This document shows, one piece after another, positions 1 through 6,400 of a stretch of DNA of 13,527 bases. Every line of letters starts with the position of its first letter. The first letter of the stretch is position 1. The notes under the pieces were generated by a model that worked only from the letters and a program-made list of their open reading frames with translations, was not told the DNA's origin and did no database searches. The DNA is from a bacterium (GTDB lineage: Bacteria; Vulcanimicrobiota; Xenobia; Xenobiales; Xenobiaceae). Location of the stretch: NCBI GenBank assembly GCA_022839105.1, contig JALHDH010000086.1:1-13527 (forward strand), written 5' to 3'. Made by a program: the position numbers and the translations under genes.

Positions 1-1106
1 ACGGCCGACATCGGCAGCGAGCGGTCGGTGCGGACGTGGGTGCTGGTGGTGGCGTTTCCCTTGAGGATCCGGGCGATCTCGCCGAAGGCCTGGCGCAGGG
101 CGCTGACGATGACCGGCGACATCTTGGCGATCGAGAGCAGGCCCGCGGCGAAGATGCCGCCGATGCCGATCGGACGCACATACAGGGAGAAGATGTCCTC
201 GGCCGCCATGGCCACCAGGGGTTCGGTCCCCGGCGGGATCGGGGCGGCGACGAACTGGCCCATCCAGGCGAAGAGGGGGACCAGGACCAGGAACGAGACG
301 AGCGAGCCGGCCATGATGATGGCCGCGTAGTCCAACCCCATGATGAAGCCCAGGCCCATCACCGCCGCGGAGGTGTTCATGGTGAAGACGGCCTTGTACT
401 TCTGGGTGAAGCCGTTCATCAGGCCGATGCTGGCGGTGGAGAACATGTCCGACCAGGCGCGCATGGCCGGCCCCAGGAAATCGAAGGCCGCGGCCAGCAG
501 GGCGGCGTAGGACAACACCGCCGCGCTGTGCCCGCCCTTCTTGCCGGCCACCAGGATCTCGGTGGTGGCCCGGGCTTCGGGGAAGGGGAGCTTGCCGTGC
601 AGGTCGCGCACGAAGTAGCGGCGGAACGGGGCCAGGAAGAAGATCCCCAGGATGGCCCCCAGCAGGGGCACGATGAAGATCTGGAAGAACGAGGAGCGGT
701 CCTGCAGGTTCAGGATGTGGATGGCCGGCATCGTGAAGACCGAGCCGCCCGCGACGATCCCCGAGGTGGCGCCGATGGCCAGGACGTTGACGTTCTCCAG
801 CAGGCTTGAAGCCCGGGTCTTGAGGACCTTGACCAGCAGGGTCGACACGCCCACCGCCAGGATCGAGATGGGGATGGCCGACTCGATTCCCTGCCCCAGC
901 TTCAGGGCGATATAGGTGCAGGCTGCCGAGAACAGGAAGGACCAGATGAAGCCCTGGACCACCGAGCGGACCGTGACCTCGCGGACCTGGGCCTCGTCCG
1001 GGACGACCGGGCGATAGACCTCCCCCTCGCGCAACTCGCGAAAGGCGTTCTCGGGCAGGCTCTGGTCGAAGTCGGATTCGTCGGGTGGGGCGCTGAGCTC
1101 AGACAT
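1..1106 (-). CDS. OPT-family oligopeptide transporter, N-terminal 368 residues (runs off the window)
   Basis: A polytopic inner-membrane protein, partial because no stop occurs before base 1. Hydrophobic segments alternate with short loops from residue about 48 (VVQGFIWSFLFSAACTYIAL) onward. A loop with LPFPEARATTEILVAGKKGG at about 173-192 matches the conserved FPE...A.E(V/I)L...GG region of the OPT (oligopeptide transporter / YSL) family. The family imports oligopeptides or metal chelates by proton coupling; the substrate here cannot be told. Family members are usually 550-700 residues, so a little over half is present. The ATG at 1106 has GGAG about 7 nt upstream. It is the last visible gene of the minus-strand series, 118 bp after the zinc-ribbon gene, with two hairpins in that leader. 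The 30-40 residue acidic N-terminus before the first membrane segment is typical of bacterial members. Family assignment is fairly sure; the operon link is uncertain because of the gap. Confidence 0.85.
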   Translation of the reverse strand, partial: MSELSAPPDESDFDQSLPENAFRELREGEVYRPVVPDEAQVREVTVRSVVQGFIWSFLFSAACTYIALKLGQGIESAIPISILAVGVSTLLVKVLKTRASSLLENVNVLAIGATSGIVAGGSVFTMPAIHILNLQDRSSFFQIFIVPLLGAILGIFFLAPFRRYFVRDLHGKLPFPEARATTEILVAGKKGGHSAAVLSYAALLAAAFDFLGPAMRAWSDMFSTASIGLMNGFTQKYKAVFTMNTSAAVMGLGFIMGLDYAAIIMAGSLVSFLVLVPLFAWMGQFVAAPIPPGTEPLVAMAAEDIFSLYVRPIGIGGIFAAGLLSIAKMSPVIVSALRQAFGEIARILKGNATTSTHVRTDRSLPMSA

Positions 1107-1128
1107 GGGGTTCTCCGGCAGGTGGGAT

Positions 1129-1167
1129 CTCCTCGCCTGGGGCGCGAGGAGGCGTCCGGCAGGACGC
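1129..1167 (-). promoter_or_regulatory. Two tandem hairpins in the leader of the OPT gene
   Basis: Two perfect inverted repeats lie back to back in the 118-bp gap between the zinc-ribbon stop and the OPT start. The first has 8-bp arms (CTCCTCGC 1129-1136, GCGAGGAG 1144-1151) and a 7-nt loop. The second has 6-bp arms (GCGTCC 1152-1157, GGACGC 1162-1167) and a 4-nt loop. In the minus-strand RNA both precede the OPT ribosome binding site. No U-run follows, so a simple intrinsic terminator is unlikely; attenuation, RNA stabilisation or a chance product of high GC are all possible. I recognise no known riboswitch. Confidence 0.3.
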
Positions 1168-1224
1168 GGGGTGAGGAGGCATTCCAGCGCAATCCAGGGC
1201 CTCCTGCGTCAAGACCCGAGGCAC

Positions 1225-1569
1225 TCAAGGAGGAGGGGGGGGAGGGGGCGGGCTCTTGGGCTTGCGAGATTGGCGCGGGGTGGTGTGGGAATTCGCCGAA
1301 TCCTGGTGCAGGAGCATCAGCGGGAAGAGGGCCAGGATCGGTGAGAAGTACAGGGCCAGGGCCCCGGCCCCCAGGAAGACGGTCAGGATCACCAGGTCGG
1401 CGGCCCGTCGGCCCAGCCACCGGGAATAGTCGTCCAGTCGAACGGAGAGGATCGCGGGTCGCCCGCAGTGCGGGCAGCGGTCCGTGCCTCGGGGCAGGGT
1501 CTGGCCACACCCCGGGCAGGGAGCCAGGGGAAGCCAGAGATCTCGTCTGCCCTCCTCATCCCAGGGCAT
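1225..1569 (-). CDS. Small zinc-ribbon membrane protein with polyproline C-terminus
   Basis: A 114-residue protein of unknown function. Residues 18-35 form a zinc ribbon (C18-x2-C21, C32-x2-C35, followed by GRP). A hydrophobic stretch at about 58-87 is long enough for one or two membrane passes. The tail is Ser/Arg/Lys-rich and ends in eight consecutive prolines directly before TGA. The layout suggests a membrane-anchored protein with its zinc ribbon on the cytosolic side, but no family name comes to mind. The ATG at 1569 overlaps the end of the upstream gene by 14 bp and has GAGGAGG about 7 nt upstream inside that gene, which argues for translational coupling and for this being a real gene. 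The proline codons make an 8-base C run in the coding strand, so the C-terminus is sensitive to slippage or sequencing error. Confidence 0.7.
   Translation of the reverse strand: MPWDEEGRRDLWLPLAPCPGCGQTLPRGTDRCPHCGRPAILSVRLDDYSRWLGRRAADLVILTVFLGAGALALYFSPILALFPLMLLHQDSANSHTTPRQSRKPKSPPPPPPPP
1235..1252 (+). repeat. G-rich tract with quadruplex-forming pattern
   Basis: The plus strand reads a run of eight G (1235-1242), A, five G, C, three G. Four runs of at least three G separated by 1-3 nt fit the usual intramolecular G-quadruplex pattern. This is the template strand for the zinc-ribbon gene and lies across its proline codons just before the stop. Formation in vivo is inference. Confidence 0.4.
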
Positions 1570-2371
1570 CCCGCAGCCTCCTCAGGAAGCCTTTCATGGC
1601 CATCCTCCGGCTCATCAGGCCCCTCACCCCGCCCCGACGGGGATCCGGGGTCGCGGCCCTGGCCAGGAGCACCGCCCCGGCGGCACATGGCAGCAAGGGG
1701 GCGCGCCAGGAGACCTCGGGAAGGAAGCGGTAGACCTCCTCCGAGAAGAGGTCGGGCAGGGGAGGGGCCATGAATCCGCCCGTCCAGGACCCGGGCGGGG
1801 CGGCGACCCCCAGCATCCGGGACCGGGCCTGGCGGACGGTCTGGACCAGGCGCCGGGCCTGGGTCAGCAGGAGCCCGCGCAGATCCGGGTCCGGACCGGG
1901 CCAGGAGGCCAGGTCCAGGCAGGCGGAAACCAGATCCTGGCCGGATTCGCTCCGCCTCCGCAGCCGGCATCCCGCAGGGTGATGCGGATCGGCCGCAAGG
2001 GCCTCGAGACGTCGCCGCAGGAACTCCAACCCGATCTCCTCGGTCGGTTCCGTGACCCGGAACGTTCCGGAGGCATCCAGGGTCAGGACCCGGACCAGCG
2101 GGTCCGCGTCGATCAGGATTCCCGGATTTCCGCCCAGGGCTCCCGCGAAGAGCGCGTGGTCGCGCAGACAGCCTTCGAATCCTGCGGGGGGCTCGCGCCC
2201 GGCGGGGAGGGCGCTCAGCCTTCGGATGGACCTTCCCTGCCCGGCCTCCAGGCAGGGGGGCAGGACCTCATCGAGCCCGGCCCCCCGGCTTCGCGCCAGC
2301 ACCCGGCCCGAGTCCTCCACCAGCCAGGCCTCGAGTTCTCCCGGGGCCTGGTCCAAACCCAGGTACAGCAT
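1556..2371 (-). CDS. Divergent ASKHA protein resembling 2-hydroxyacyl-CoA dehydratase activase (BadF/BcrA/HgdC type), ATP-site motifs eroded
   Basis: A 271-residue protein, about the size of HgdC-type activases. It follows that fold from end to end: an N-terminal LYLGLD...WLVEDSGRVLA strand-turn-strand (2-26), a central ILIDADPLVRVLTLD (85-99) where activases have VIDIGGQDSKVIRLD, then F104...FL118 where they have F.MNDKCAAGTG.FL, and a C-terminal GGF (198-200) with PLLPCAAGAVLLA (225-237) like the closing GG.A...PP.PQ..GALGAALLA segment. The ATP-contacting residues are gone: GST/GTT after the first Asp is QAP, GGQD is ADPL, GTG is absent, and the first cluster cysteine is T110, while C135 may match the second. 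It is therefore probably not an active ATPase or [4Fe-4S] activator. It starts 44 bp after hsp70 with AAGGG about 9 nt upstream of the ATG, and overlaps the next gene. A BadF-type kinase relative is an alternative. Confidence 0.7.
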   Translation of the reverse strand: MLYLGLDQAPGELEAWLVEDSGRVLARSRGAGLDEVLPPCLEAGQGRSIRRLSALPAGREPPAGFEGCLRDHALFAGALGGNPGILIDADPLVRVLTLDASGTFRVTEPTEEIGLEFLRRRLEALAADPHHPAGCRLRRRSESGQDLVSACLDLASWPGPDPDLRGLLLTQARRLVQTVRQARSRMLGVAAPPGSWTGGFMAPPLPDLFSEEVYRFLPEVSWRAPLLPCAAGAVLLARAATPDPRRGGVRGLMSRRMAMKGFLRRLRDALG

Positions 2372-2415
2372 CGTCTGATCCCTTCCCCGGCCGGGCCTCC
2401 GGGGCCTCCCTGGGT

Positions 2416-5076
2416 TCAGAGGCGCAGACCCACGGGCAGGGATTCGCCCAGGAGGCGGGCCTTGTCCTCGGCCTCGACCTCGACGATCTCCTCCACCATC
2501 CGGGCAGCTTCCGGGAGGTCCTCCGCGCGGAGCCTGCTGGCCACGGCCCGGCGCCTCTCTTCGGCCAGGTCCAGGCGGCGGTCCCCGGTGAACCGGGCGA
2601 TCTCGGCCAGCGCGAAGCCCACGGCCCGGGAATCCCTCCAGCGGGAGGCCAGGAAGTCCTCCACCCAGGGGGTGACGAACTCCGGATCCAGGACGTGCTG
2701 GGGCCCCCCCCCCAGAAGGCGCCGGGCTCCCAGCCTGGCCAGGAGCCAGCAGTCCTCCGGGCGGGCCTTGAAGCGGGCGCGCAGCACCGTGCCCAGGGCT
2801 TCCTTCTCGGCAAGGGGGAGGCGTTCCAGGCTGGCGGCCAGGCGCAGGAACTCGGTCGTTTCCGAGGCCAGGAGCGACTTGACCCGGGTCTTGATGTGGC
2901 GTCGGCCGGGCAGCAGATGGGGGGACATCTGGGCCCAGAGCTCTTCCTGGGGGGTCGTGCTCAACCCGGCCGCCAGGCGGCGCCAGAAGACCCACCATTC
3001 CCGGCGCACCCGTTCTTCTCGGGGGAACTGCAGCCACTCGGGCCCGAGCGCCGCCATCTGCCCGATGCGCCAGGCATCCAGGGGATAGCCGAAACCCGGG
3101 CGCAGGCAGAATCCGGCTCCGTTCAGCCAGGAGGACTCCGATTCGGGATCGGCCCGGCGCCGGTTCATGACCTCGTAGAACCCCTCCCACAGCGAGCGCA
3201 GCAGGGAGGGAGGCCAGGAGTCGCGGTGCCCCAGGTCGGCCTCCAGGGTGGCCAGGAGGGTGCGCGGCCGCAGGTTTTCGGGGTGGCTTCGCCCCGGGCG
3301 CTGCAGGAAGGTCTCCCGGATCCGGGCGCGGGCCTCTTCGACCCTCTCGGCGGGGACCTCGGGAAGGGAGGGGACGCTCCGGCGTCCGCGCAGGGGAAGC
3401 TCCAGGGCCCAGCGGCGCGAGCCGTCCCGCAGGGTGGCCCACAGGGCCAGGGTTCCCACCTCGGTCACCTGGGCCGAGAGGTGGACCGGAACCTCGCCGG
3501 AGCCCTGGCCCGCGCCGGCCACCACGGTCTGCAGGGTCCCCAGGGGGGAAAGGCGTTCCTGCTCGACCACCTCCCCGGGGCGATCCCCCGGGCGATCGGT
3601 GGCGGCGAAGAGGGGAAAGGCCACGGGACGATCCACCACCAGCCGCAGCTCGGGCTCCTGGAGCTCCACCCGCTCGCCCTCTTCCTGGTTGCGGTGGATC
3701 ACGCAGACGGTCCGGTCCTGGCCCACCCCCAGATAGTAGGAGCGGGCGATGCCTCCCCGGATCCTCTCCCGGCCATGGGCCTTGAGCCAGCCGAAGGCCG
3801 CCGCGCCGCGGGCCACGGCCAGGTCCGAGGCGGGATTCTCCAGGATGCGGACGGCCCGCCCGCTCCAGTCCTGGAGGATCTCCCGAAGGCGTTCCCGGAT
3901 GGCGGCCGGCCTGCAGGCTCCTCCGTTGAAAAGGACCGCGTCGGGGGAAAGCGAGTGGCGCCGCAGGAAGGCCGCCAGGTGGCGGGGGACGGCCGGATCG
4001 GCGGCATAGGGCAGGCCCCATTCGCGCAGACCCGTCCGGGCCTCGGCGTGCAGGGGGGCGTCCAGGGCGACCCGGGGGAAGAAGCCTTCCAGGACCAGTT
4101 CCTGCACCTCGGTGCGCCCCAATTCGGCGGTGCGCGCGGCGCCCAGAAGCCGGGCGCCGCTTCCGGGTATGGTGAGGGTGCAGCTTTCGGGCGGGTCCTC
4201 GCCCAGCAGGGTCTCCTTGGCCCGGCGGCATTCGTGGCGCAGGACCCCCCACTGCAGGAGGTCGAGATTCCCTCCCAGGCGGCCCTCGACCAGGTGGGCC
4301 AGGGCGATGTCCAGGTTGTCGCCCCCCAGCATGAGGTGTTCGCCCACGGCCACCCGCTCCAGGGCCTCCTCGCCGACCCGGATCACGGTGAAGTCGCTGG
4401 TTCCGCCCCCGATGTCGCAGACCAGGATCTCCCGGACCTCGGCCAGCTCCTGCCTCCATCGGCCCTGTCTTGCCCAGAGCCAGGCGTAGAAGGCGGCCTG
4501 AGGCTCCTCCAGGAGGGTGATCCGGTCCAGGCCCGCCTGGTCGGCTGCCAGGACCGTCAGCTCGCGGGCCACCTCGTCGAAGGAGGCCGGCACCGTCAGG
4601 ACCAGATCCTGAAGAGCCAGGGGGTGGCTCGGGTCGGCGTGATCCCAGGCCTCCCTCAGGTGCGCGAGGTAGCGGCGCGAGGTCTCGACCGCACTCACCC
4701 GGGGCGAGTCGCGCAGGGCCTCCCAGGGAAGAAGCGGCTCGGTGGGATCGGCCCGCCGGTGGGCCAGCCAGGACTTGGCCGAGGAGACCACCCGTCCCGG
4801 CACCCGGGAGCCCTGGGCGCGCGCGTATTCCCCGACCAGGAAGGGTCTCTCGGCGTCCCAGGGCAGAGCCGTGGCGCCCTCGGGCAACTCGTGCGCACCC
4901 GGGAGATAGGTGAAGCTGGGCAGGGTTCGGCGGGTTGCGACTTCCGACTCGGAGATCCGCTGCAGGATGGGGAAGTCCTCCAGGCGCTCCTCCTCCATGG
5001 GGATCCGGGCCACCGCCGTGTTCGTGGTGCCCAGATCGATGCCGACCACCTGGTTGCGCCCGCGCTCCGCTCTCAT
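2416..5076 (-). CDS. Large Hsp70-family ATPase with DUF3731-type C-terminal region
   Basis: An 886-residue chaperone-like ASKHA ATPase. The N-terminal ATPase domain is intact: phosphate-1 loop GIDLGTTNTAVA at 12-23, the EEPQAAFYAW segment at 190-199, phosphate-2 CDIGGGTSDFTV at 220-231, LMLGGDNLDIALA at 248-260, and the adenosine-motif equivalent LFNGGACRPAAIRERL at 382-397. From about 440 on it lacks a DnaK-like substrate domain; a beta-type region (about 440-560) is followed by a long helical Trp/Arg-rich region (about 590-880) of the kind called DUF3731 in YegD-like Hsp70 relatives. Those proteins are often paired with a second Hsp70; here the partner position holds the degenerate activase-like gene. 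No DnaJ or GrpE gene is in view, and the clients are unknown. The ATG at 5076 has only a weak GGGG upstream; a coupled mini-ORF ends 11 nt before it. A ten-base G run encodes Gly789-791. Confidence 0.9.
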   Translation of the reverse strand: MRAERGRNQVVGIDLGTTNTAVARIPMEEERLEDFPILQRISESEVATRRTLPSFTYLPGAHELPEGATALPWDAERPFLVGEYARAQGSRVPGRVVSSAKSWLAHRRADPTEPLLPWEALRDSPRVSAVETSRRYLAHLREAWDHADPSHPLALQDLVLTVPASFDEVARELTVLAADQAGLDRITLLEEPQAAFYAWLWARQGRWRQELAEVREILVCDIGGGTSDFTVIRVGEEALERVAVGEHLMLGGDNLDIALAHLVEGRLGGNLDLLQWGVLRHECRRAKETLLGEDPPESCTLTIPGSGARLLGAARTAELGRTEVQELVLEGFFPRVALDAPLHAEARTGLREWGLPYAADPAVPRHLAAFLRRHSLSPDAVLFNGGACRPAAIRERLREILQDWSGRAVRILENPASDLAVARGAAAFGWLKAHGRERIRGGIARSYYLGVGQDRTVCVIHRNQEEGERVELQEPELRLVVDRPVAFPLFAATDRPGDRPGEVVEQERLSPLGTLQTVVAGAGQGSGEVPVHLSAQVTEVGTLALWATLRDGSRRWALELPLRGRRSVPSLPEVPAERVEEARARIRETFLQRPGRSHPENLRPRTLLATLEADLGHRDSWPPSLLRSLWEGFYEVMNRRRADPESESSWLNGAGFCLRPGFGYPLDAWRIGQMAALGPEWLQFPREERVRREWWVFWRRLAAGLSTTPQEELWAQMSPHLLPGRRHIKTRVKSLLASETTEFLRLAASLERLPLAEKEALGTVLRARFKARPEDCWLLARLGARRLLGGGPQHVLDPEFVTPWVEDFLASRWRDSRAVGFALAEIARFTGDRRLDLAEERRRAVASRLRAEDLPEAARMVEEIVEVEAEDKARLLGESLPVGLRL
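2704..2713 (-). repeat. Ten-base homopolymer inside hsp70 (G run in the coding strand)
   Basis: The plus strand shows ten consecutive C, so the hsp70 message has ten G across Leu788-Gly791 (CTG GGG GGG GGG CCC). This is long for a coding homopolymer and contains a G-GGG-GGG heptamer of the X-XXY-YYZ slippery type. One extra G, or a -1 slip, moves translation into a frame that stays open through the hsp70 3' end and the next gene to 1556. Confidence 0.9.
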
Positions 5077-5087
5077 CGGGCCCCAGG

Positions 5088-5120
5088 TTATCCAGGCGGG
5101 GGCATGGGTCCTCCCCCGGG
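5088..5120 (-). promoter_or_regulatory. Leader mini-ORF MPPPG with strong ribosome binding site ahead of hsp70
   Basis: In the 48-bp gap between amrS and hsp70, the minus strand reads GGGGGAGGACCC then ATG (5105-5103), CCC, CCG, CCT, GGA, TAA (5090-5088). The GGAGG sits about 4 nt before the ATG and is far stronger than anything in front of the hsp70 ATG, which begins 11 nt after the TAA. Pro-Pro-Pro-Gly is a classic EF-P-dependent ribosome-stalling motif. The sequence is directly visible; translation and a regulatory role are inference, and the motif could arise by chance in GC-rich DNA. Confidence 0.35.
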
Positions 5121-5124
5121 CGAC

Positions 5125-6204
5125 TCAGAACCGGATCGGGATCCGCCTTCGTCCCCAGCCTCCCGGCGGCCCCTCGAAGCGTCCGGCGATCTCGTGGCCG
5201 CAGGCCGCGCAGCGGTTCTCCTTCAGCGCCCAGGCTCCCAGTTCGTACCAGTCGCGCTCGATCAGGGCCTGTCCGCAGCCCGGGCACCAGGTGGTCTGGC
5301 CCGCGGGGTCGACGACGTTGCCGGTGTAGACGTAGCGCAGTCCCCTCTCCATGGCCTGGCGACGGGCCCGCTGCAGGGTCTCGGGCGGCGTGGCCGGGTG
5401 GTCCATCATCTTGAAGGCCGGATGGAAGGCCGAAAGGTGCAAGGGGACATCCACCCCCAGGTTCTCGGCGATCCAGTCGCACATGCGGGCGATCTCGTCG
5501 GGGGAGTCGTTCTCGCCGGGGATCACCAGGGTGGTGAGCTCGAACCAGACCTCGGTCTCGCGCTTGAGGTACAGCAGGGTGTCCAGCACGGGTTGGAGGT
5601 GGGCGAAGCAGAGCTTGTGGTAGAAGCGTTCGGTGAAGGCCTTCAGGTCCACGTTGGCCGCGTCCATCCCCGAGAAGAACTCCGGCCGGGCTTCGGGGGT
5701 GATGTAGCCCGCCGTGACCGCCACCGTCCGCAGGCCCGAATTCCGGCACTCGCGGGCCGTGTCCAGGGCATACTCGGCCCAGGCCACGGGGTCGTTGTAG
5801 GTGAAGGCCACGCTGCGGCAGCCCAGACGCAGGGCGGCCTGGGCGATCTGCCCGGGGGTGGCCTCTTCACAGAGGGTCTCGACTTCGTGGGCACGGCTCA
5901 TGTGCCAGTTCTGACAGAAGCGGCAGCCCAGGTTGCATCCGGCCGTCCCGAAGGAGAGCACGCTGGTGCCGGGCAGGAAGTGGTTCAGGGGCTTCTTCTC
6001 GATGGGATCCACGCAGAAGCCCGTACTGCGGCCCCAGGTGGTCAGGATCATCCTGCCGCCCTGGTTCTGGCGCACGAAGCAGAAGCCGCGCTTTCCGTCT
6101 TGGAGCCGGCAGGCCCGGGGGCACAGGTGGCACTCGAGGGCGCCGTCCTCGAGCGCCGTCCACCAGCGGCCGGGGTAGGGGGCAGGCTTGCCGGGTTCTC
6201 TCAT
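5125..6204 (-). CDS. amrS: AmmeMemoRadiSam system radical SAM enzyme AmrS
   Basis: A 359-residue cytosolic radical SAM protein. An N-terminal cysteine cluster (C25, C28, C32, C42 in CHLCPRACRLQDGKRGFC) precedes the catalytic CNLGCRFC motif (C90, C94, C97), the CX3CX2C that holds the SAM-cleaving [4Fe-4S] cluster. FTYNDPVAW (134-142), NVDLKAFTERFYHK and the LHLSAFHP segment are characteristic of the AmrS subfamily. The C-terminus has a zinc-ribbon-like pair, C307-x2-C310 and C332-x2-C335. In many genomes AmrS occurs with AMMECR1-like and MEMO-like proteins; neither is visible here, and amrS instead leads into an Hsp70 gene. I know of no settled reaction for it and do not assign one. The pyruvate formate-lyase activator resemblance is only at family level. 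The ATG at 6204 has GGAGG about 8 nt upstream. It is the first gene after a divergent intergenic region, so likely the operon head. Confidence 0.92.
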   Translation of the reverse strand: MREPGKPAPYPGRWWTALEDGALECHLCPRACRLQDGKRGFCFVRQNQGGRMILTTWGRSTGFCVDPIEKKPLNHFLPGTSVLSFGTAGCNLGCRFCQNWHMSRAHEVETLCEEATPGQIAQAALRLGCRSVAFTYNDPVAWAEYALDTARECRNSGLRTVAVTAGYITPEARPEFFSGMDAANVDLKAFTERFYHKLCFAHLQPVLDTLLYLKRETEVWFELTTLVIPGENDSPDEIARMCDWIAENLGVDVPLHLSAFHPAFKMMDHPATPPETLQRARRQAMERGLRYVYTGNVVDPAGQTTWCPGCGQALIERDWYELGAWALKENRCAACGHEIAGRFEGPPGGWGRRRIPIRF

Positions 6205-6400
6205 CGGAATCGCCTCCGCCCCCAGTCTACCACGCCCGGGCCCCCTCTTGAGGGCGGATCCGGACGAGGGGGGAGGCGGTCCAGAAATATTTCCGGAGGC
6301 GCGAACTTAAACCGGGTCAGGCTGTCTCTGTCCTTCGAGAGTTCCAAGAACCAGCGCCTCGCCCGGCCTCCCGGCCGGCCCGGCGAGAAGGAAGGCAACC
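6205..6400. promoter_or_regulatory. Divergent intergenic region between amrS and the secreted zinc-finger gene
   Basis: This 196-bp gap must hold promoters for both directions. It contains the most AT-rich patch nearby: CCAGAAATATTTCCGG at 6281-6296, a near-perfect 16-bp palindrome with a perfect GAAATATTTC core, followed by AACTTAAAC at 6304-6312. On the minus strand a TAGACT hexamer lies about 20 nt upstream of the amrS ATG, but no convincing -35 box matches it. No clear sigma-70 or sigma-54 promoter could be fixed by eye. The palindrome is a candidate operator or AT-rich promoter core. Confidence 0.4.

Noticed and set aside
36..809. Plus-strand open frames at the left edge
   Set aside because: They are antisense to the OPT transporter, whose membrane segments and conserved loop are clear in the minus frame.
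1556..5749. Minus-strand open frame of about 1400 codons
   Set aside because: It overlaps amrS and hsp70 out of frame with Pro/Gly/Arg-rich nonsense. Only the part from the ATG at 2371 reads as a real protein with its own ribosome binding site.
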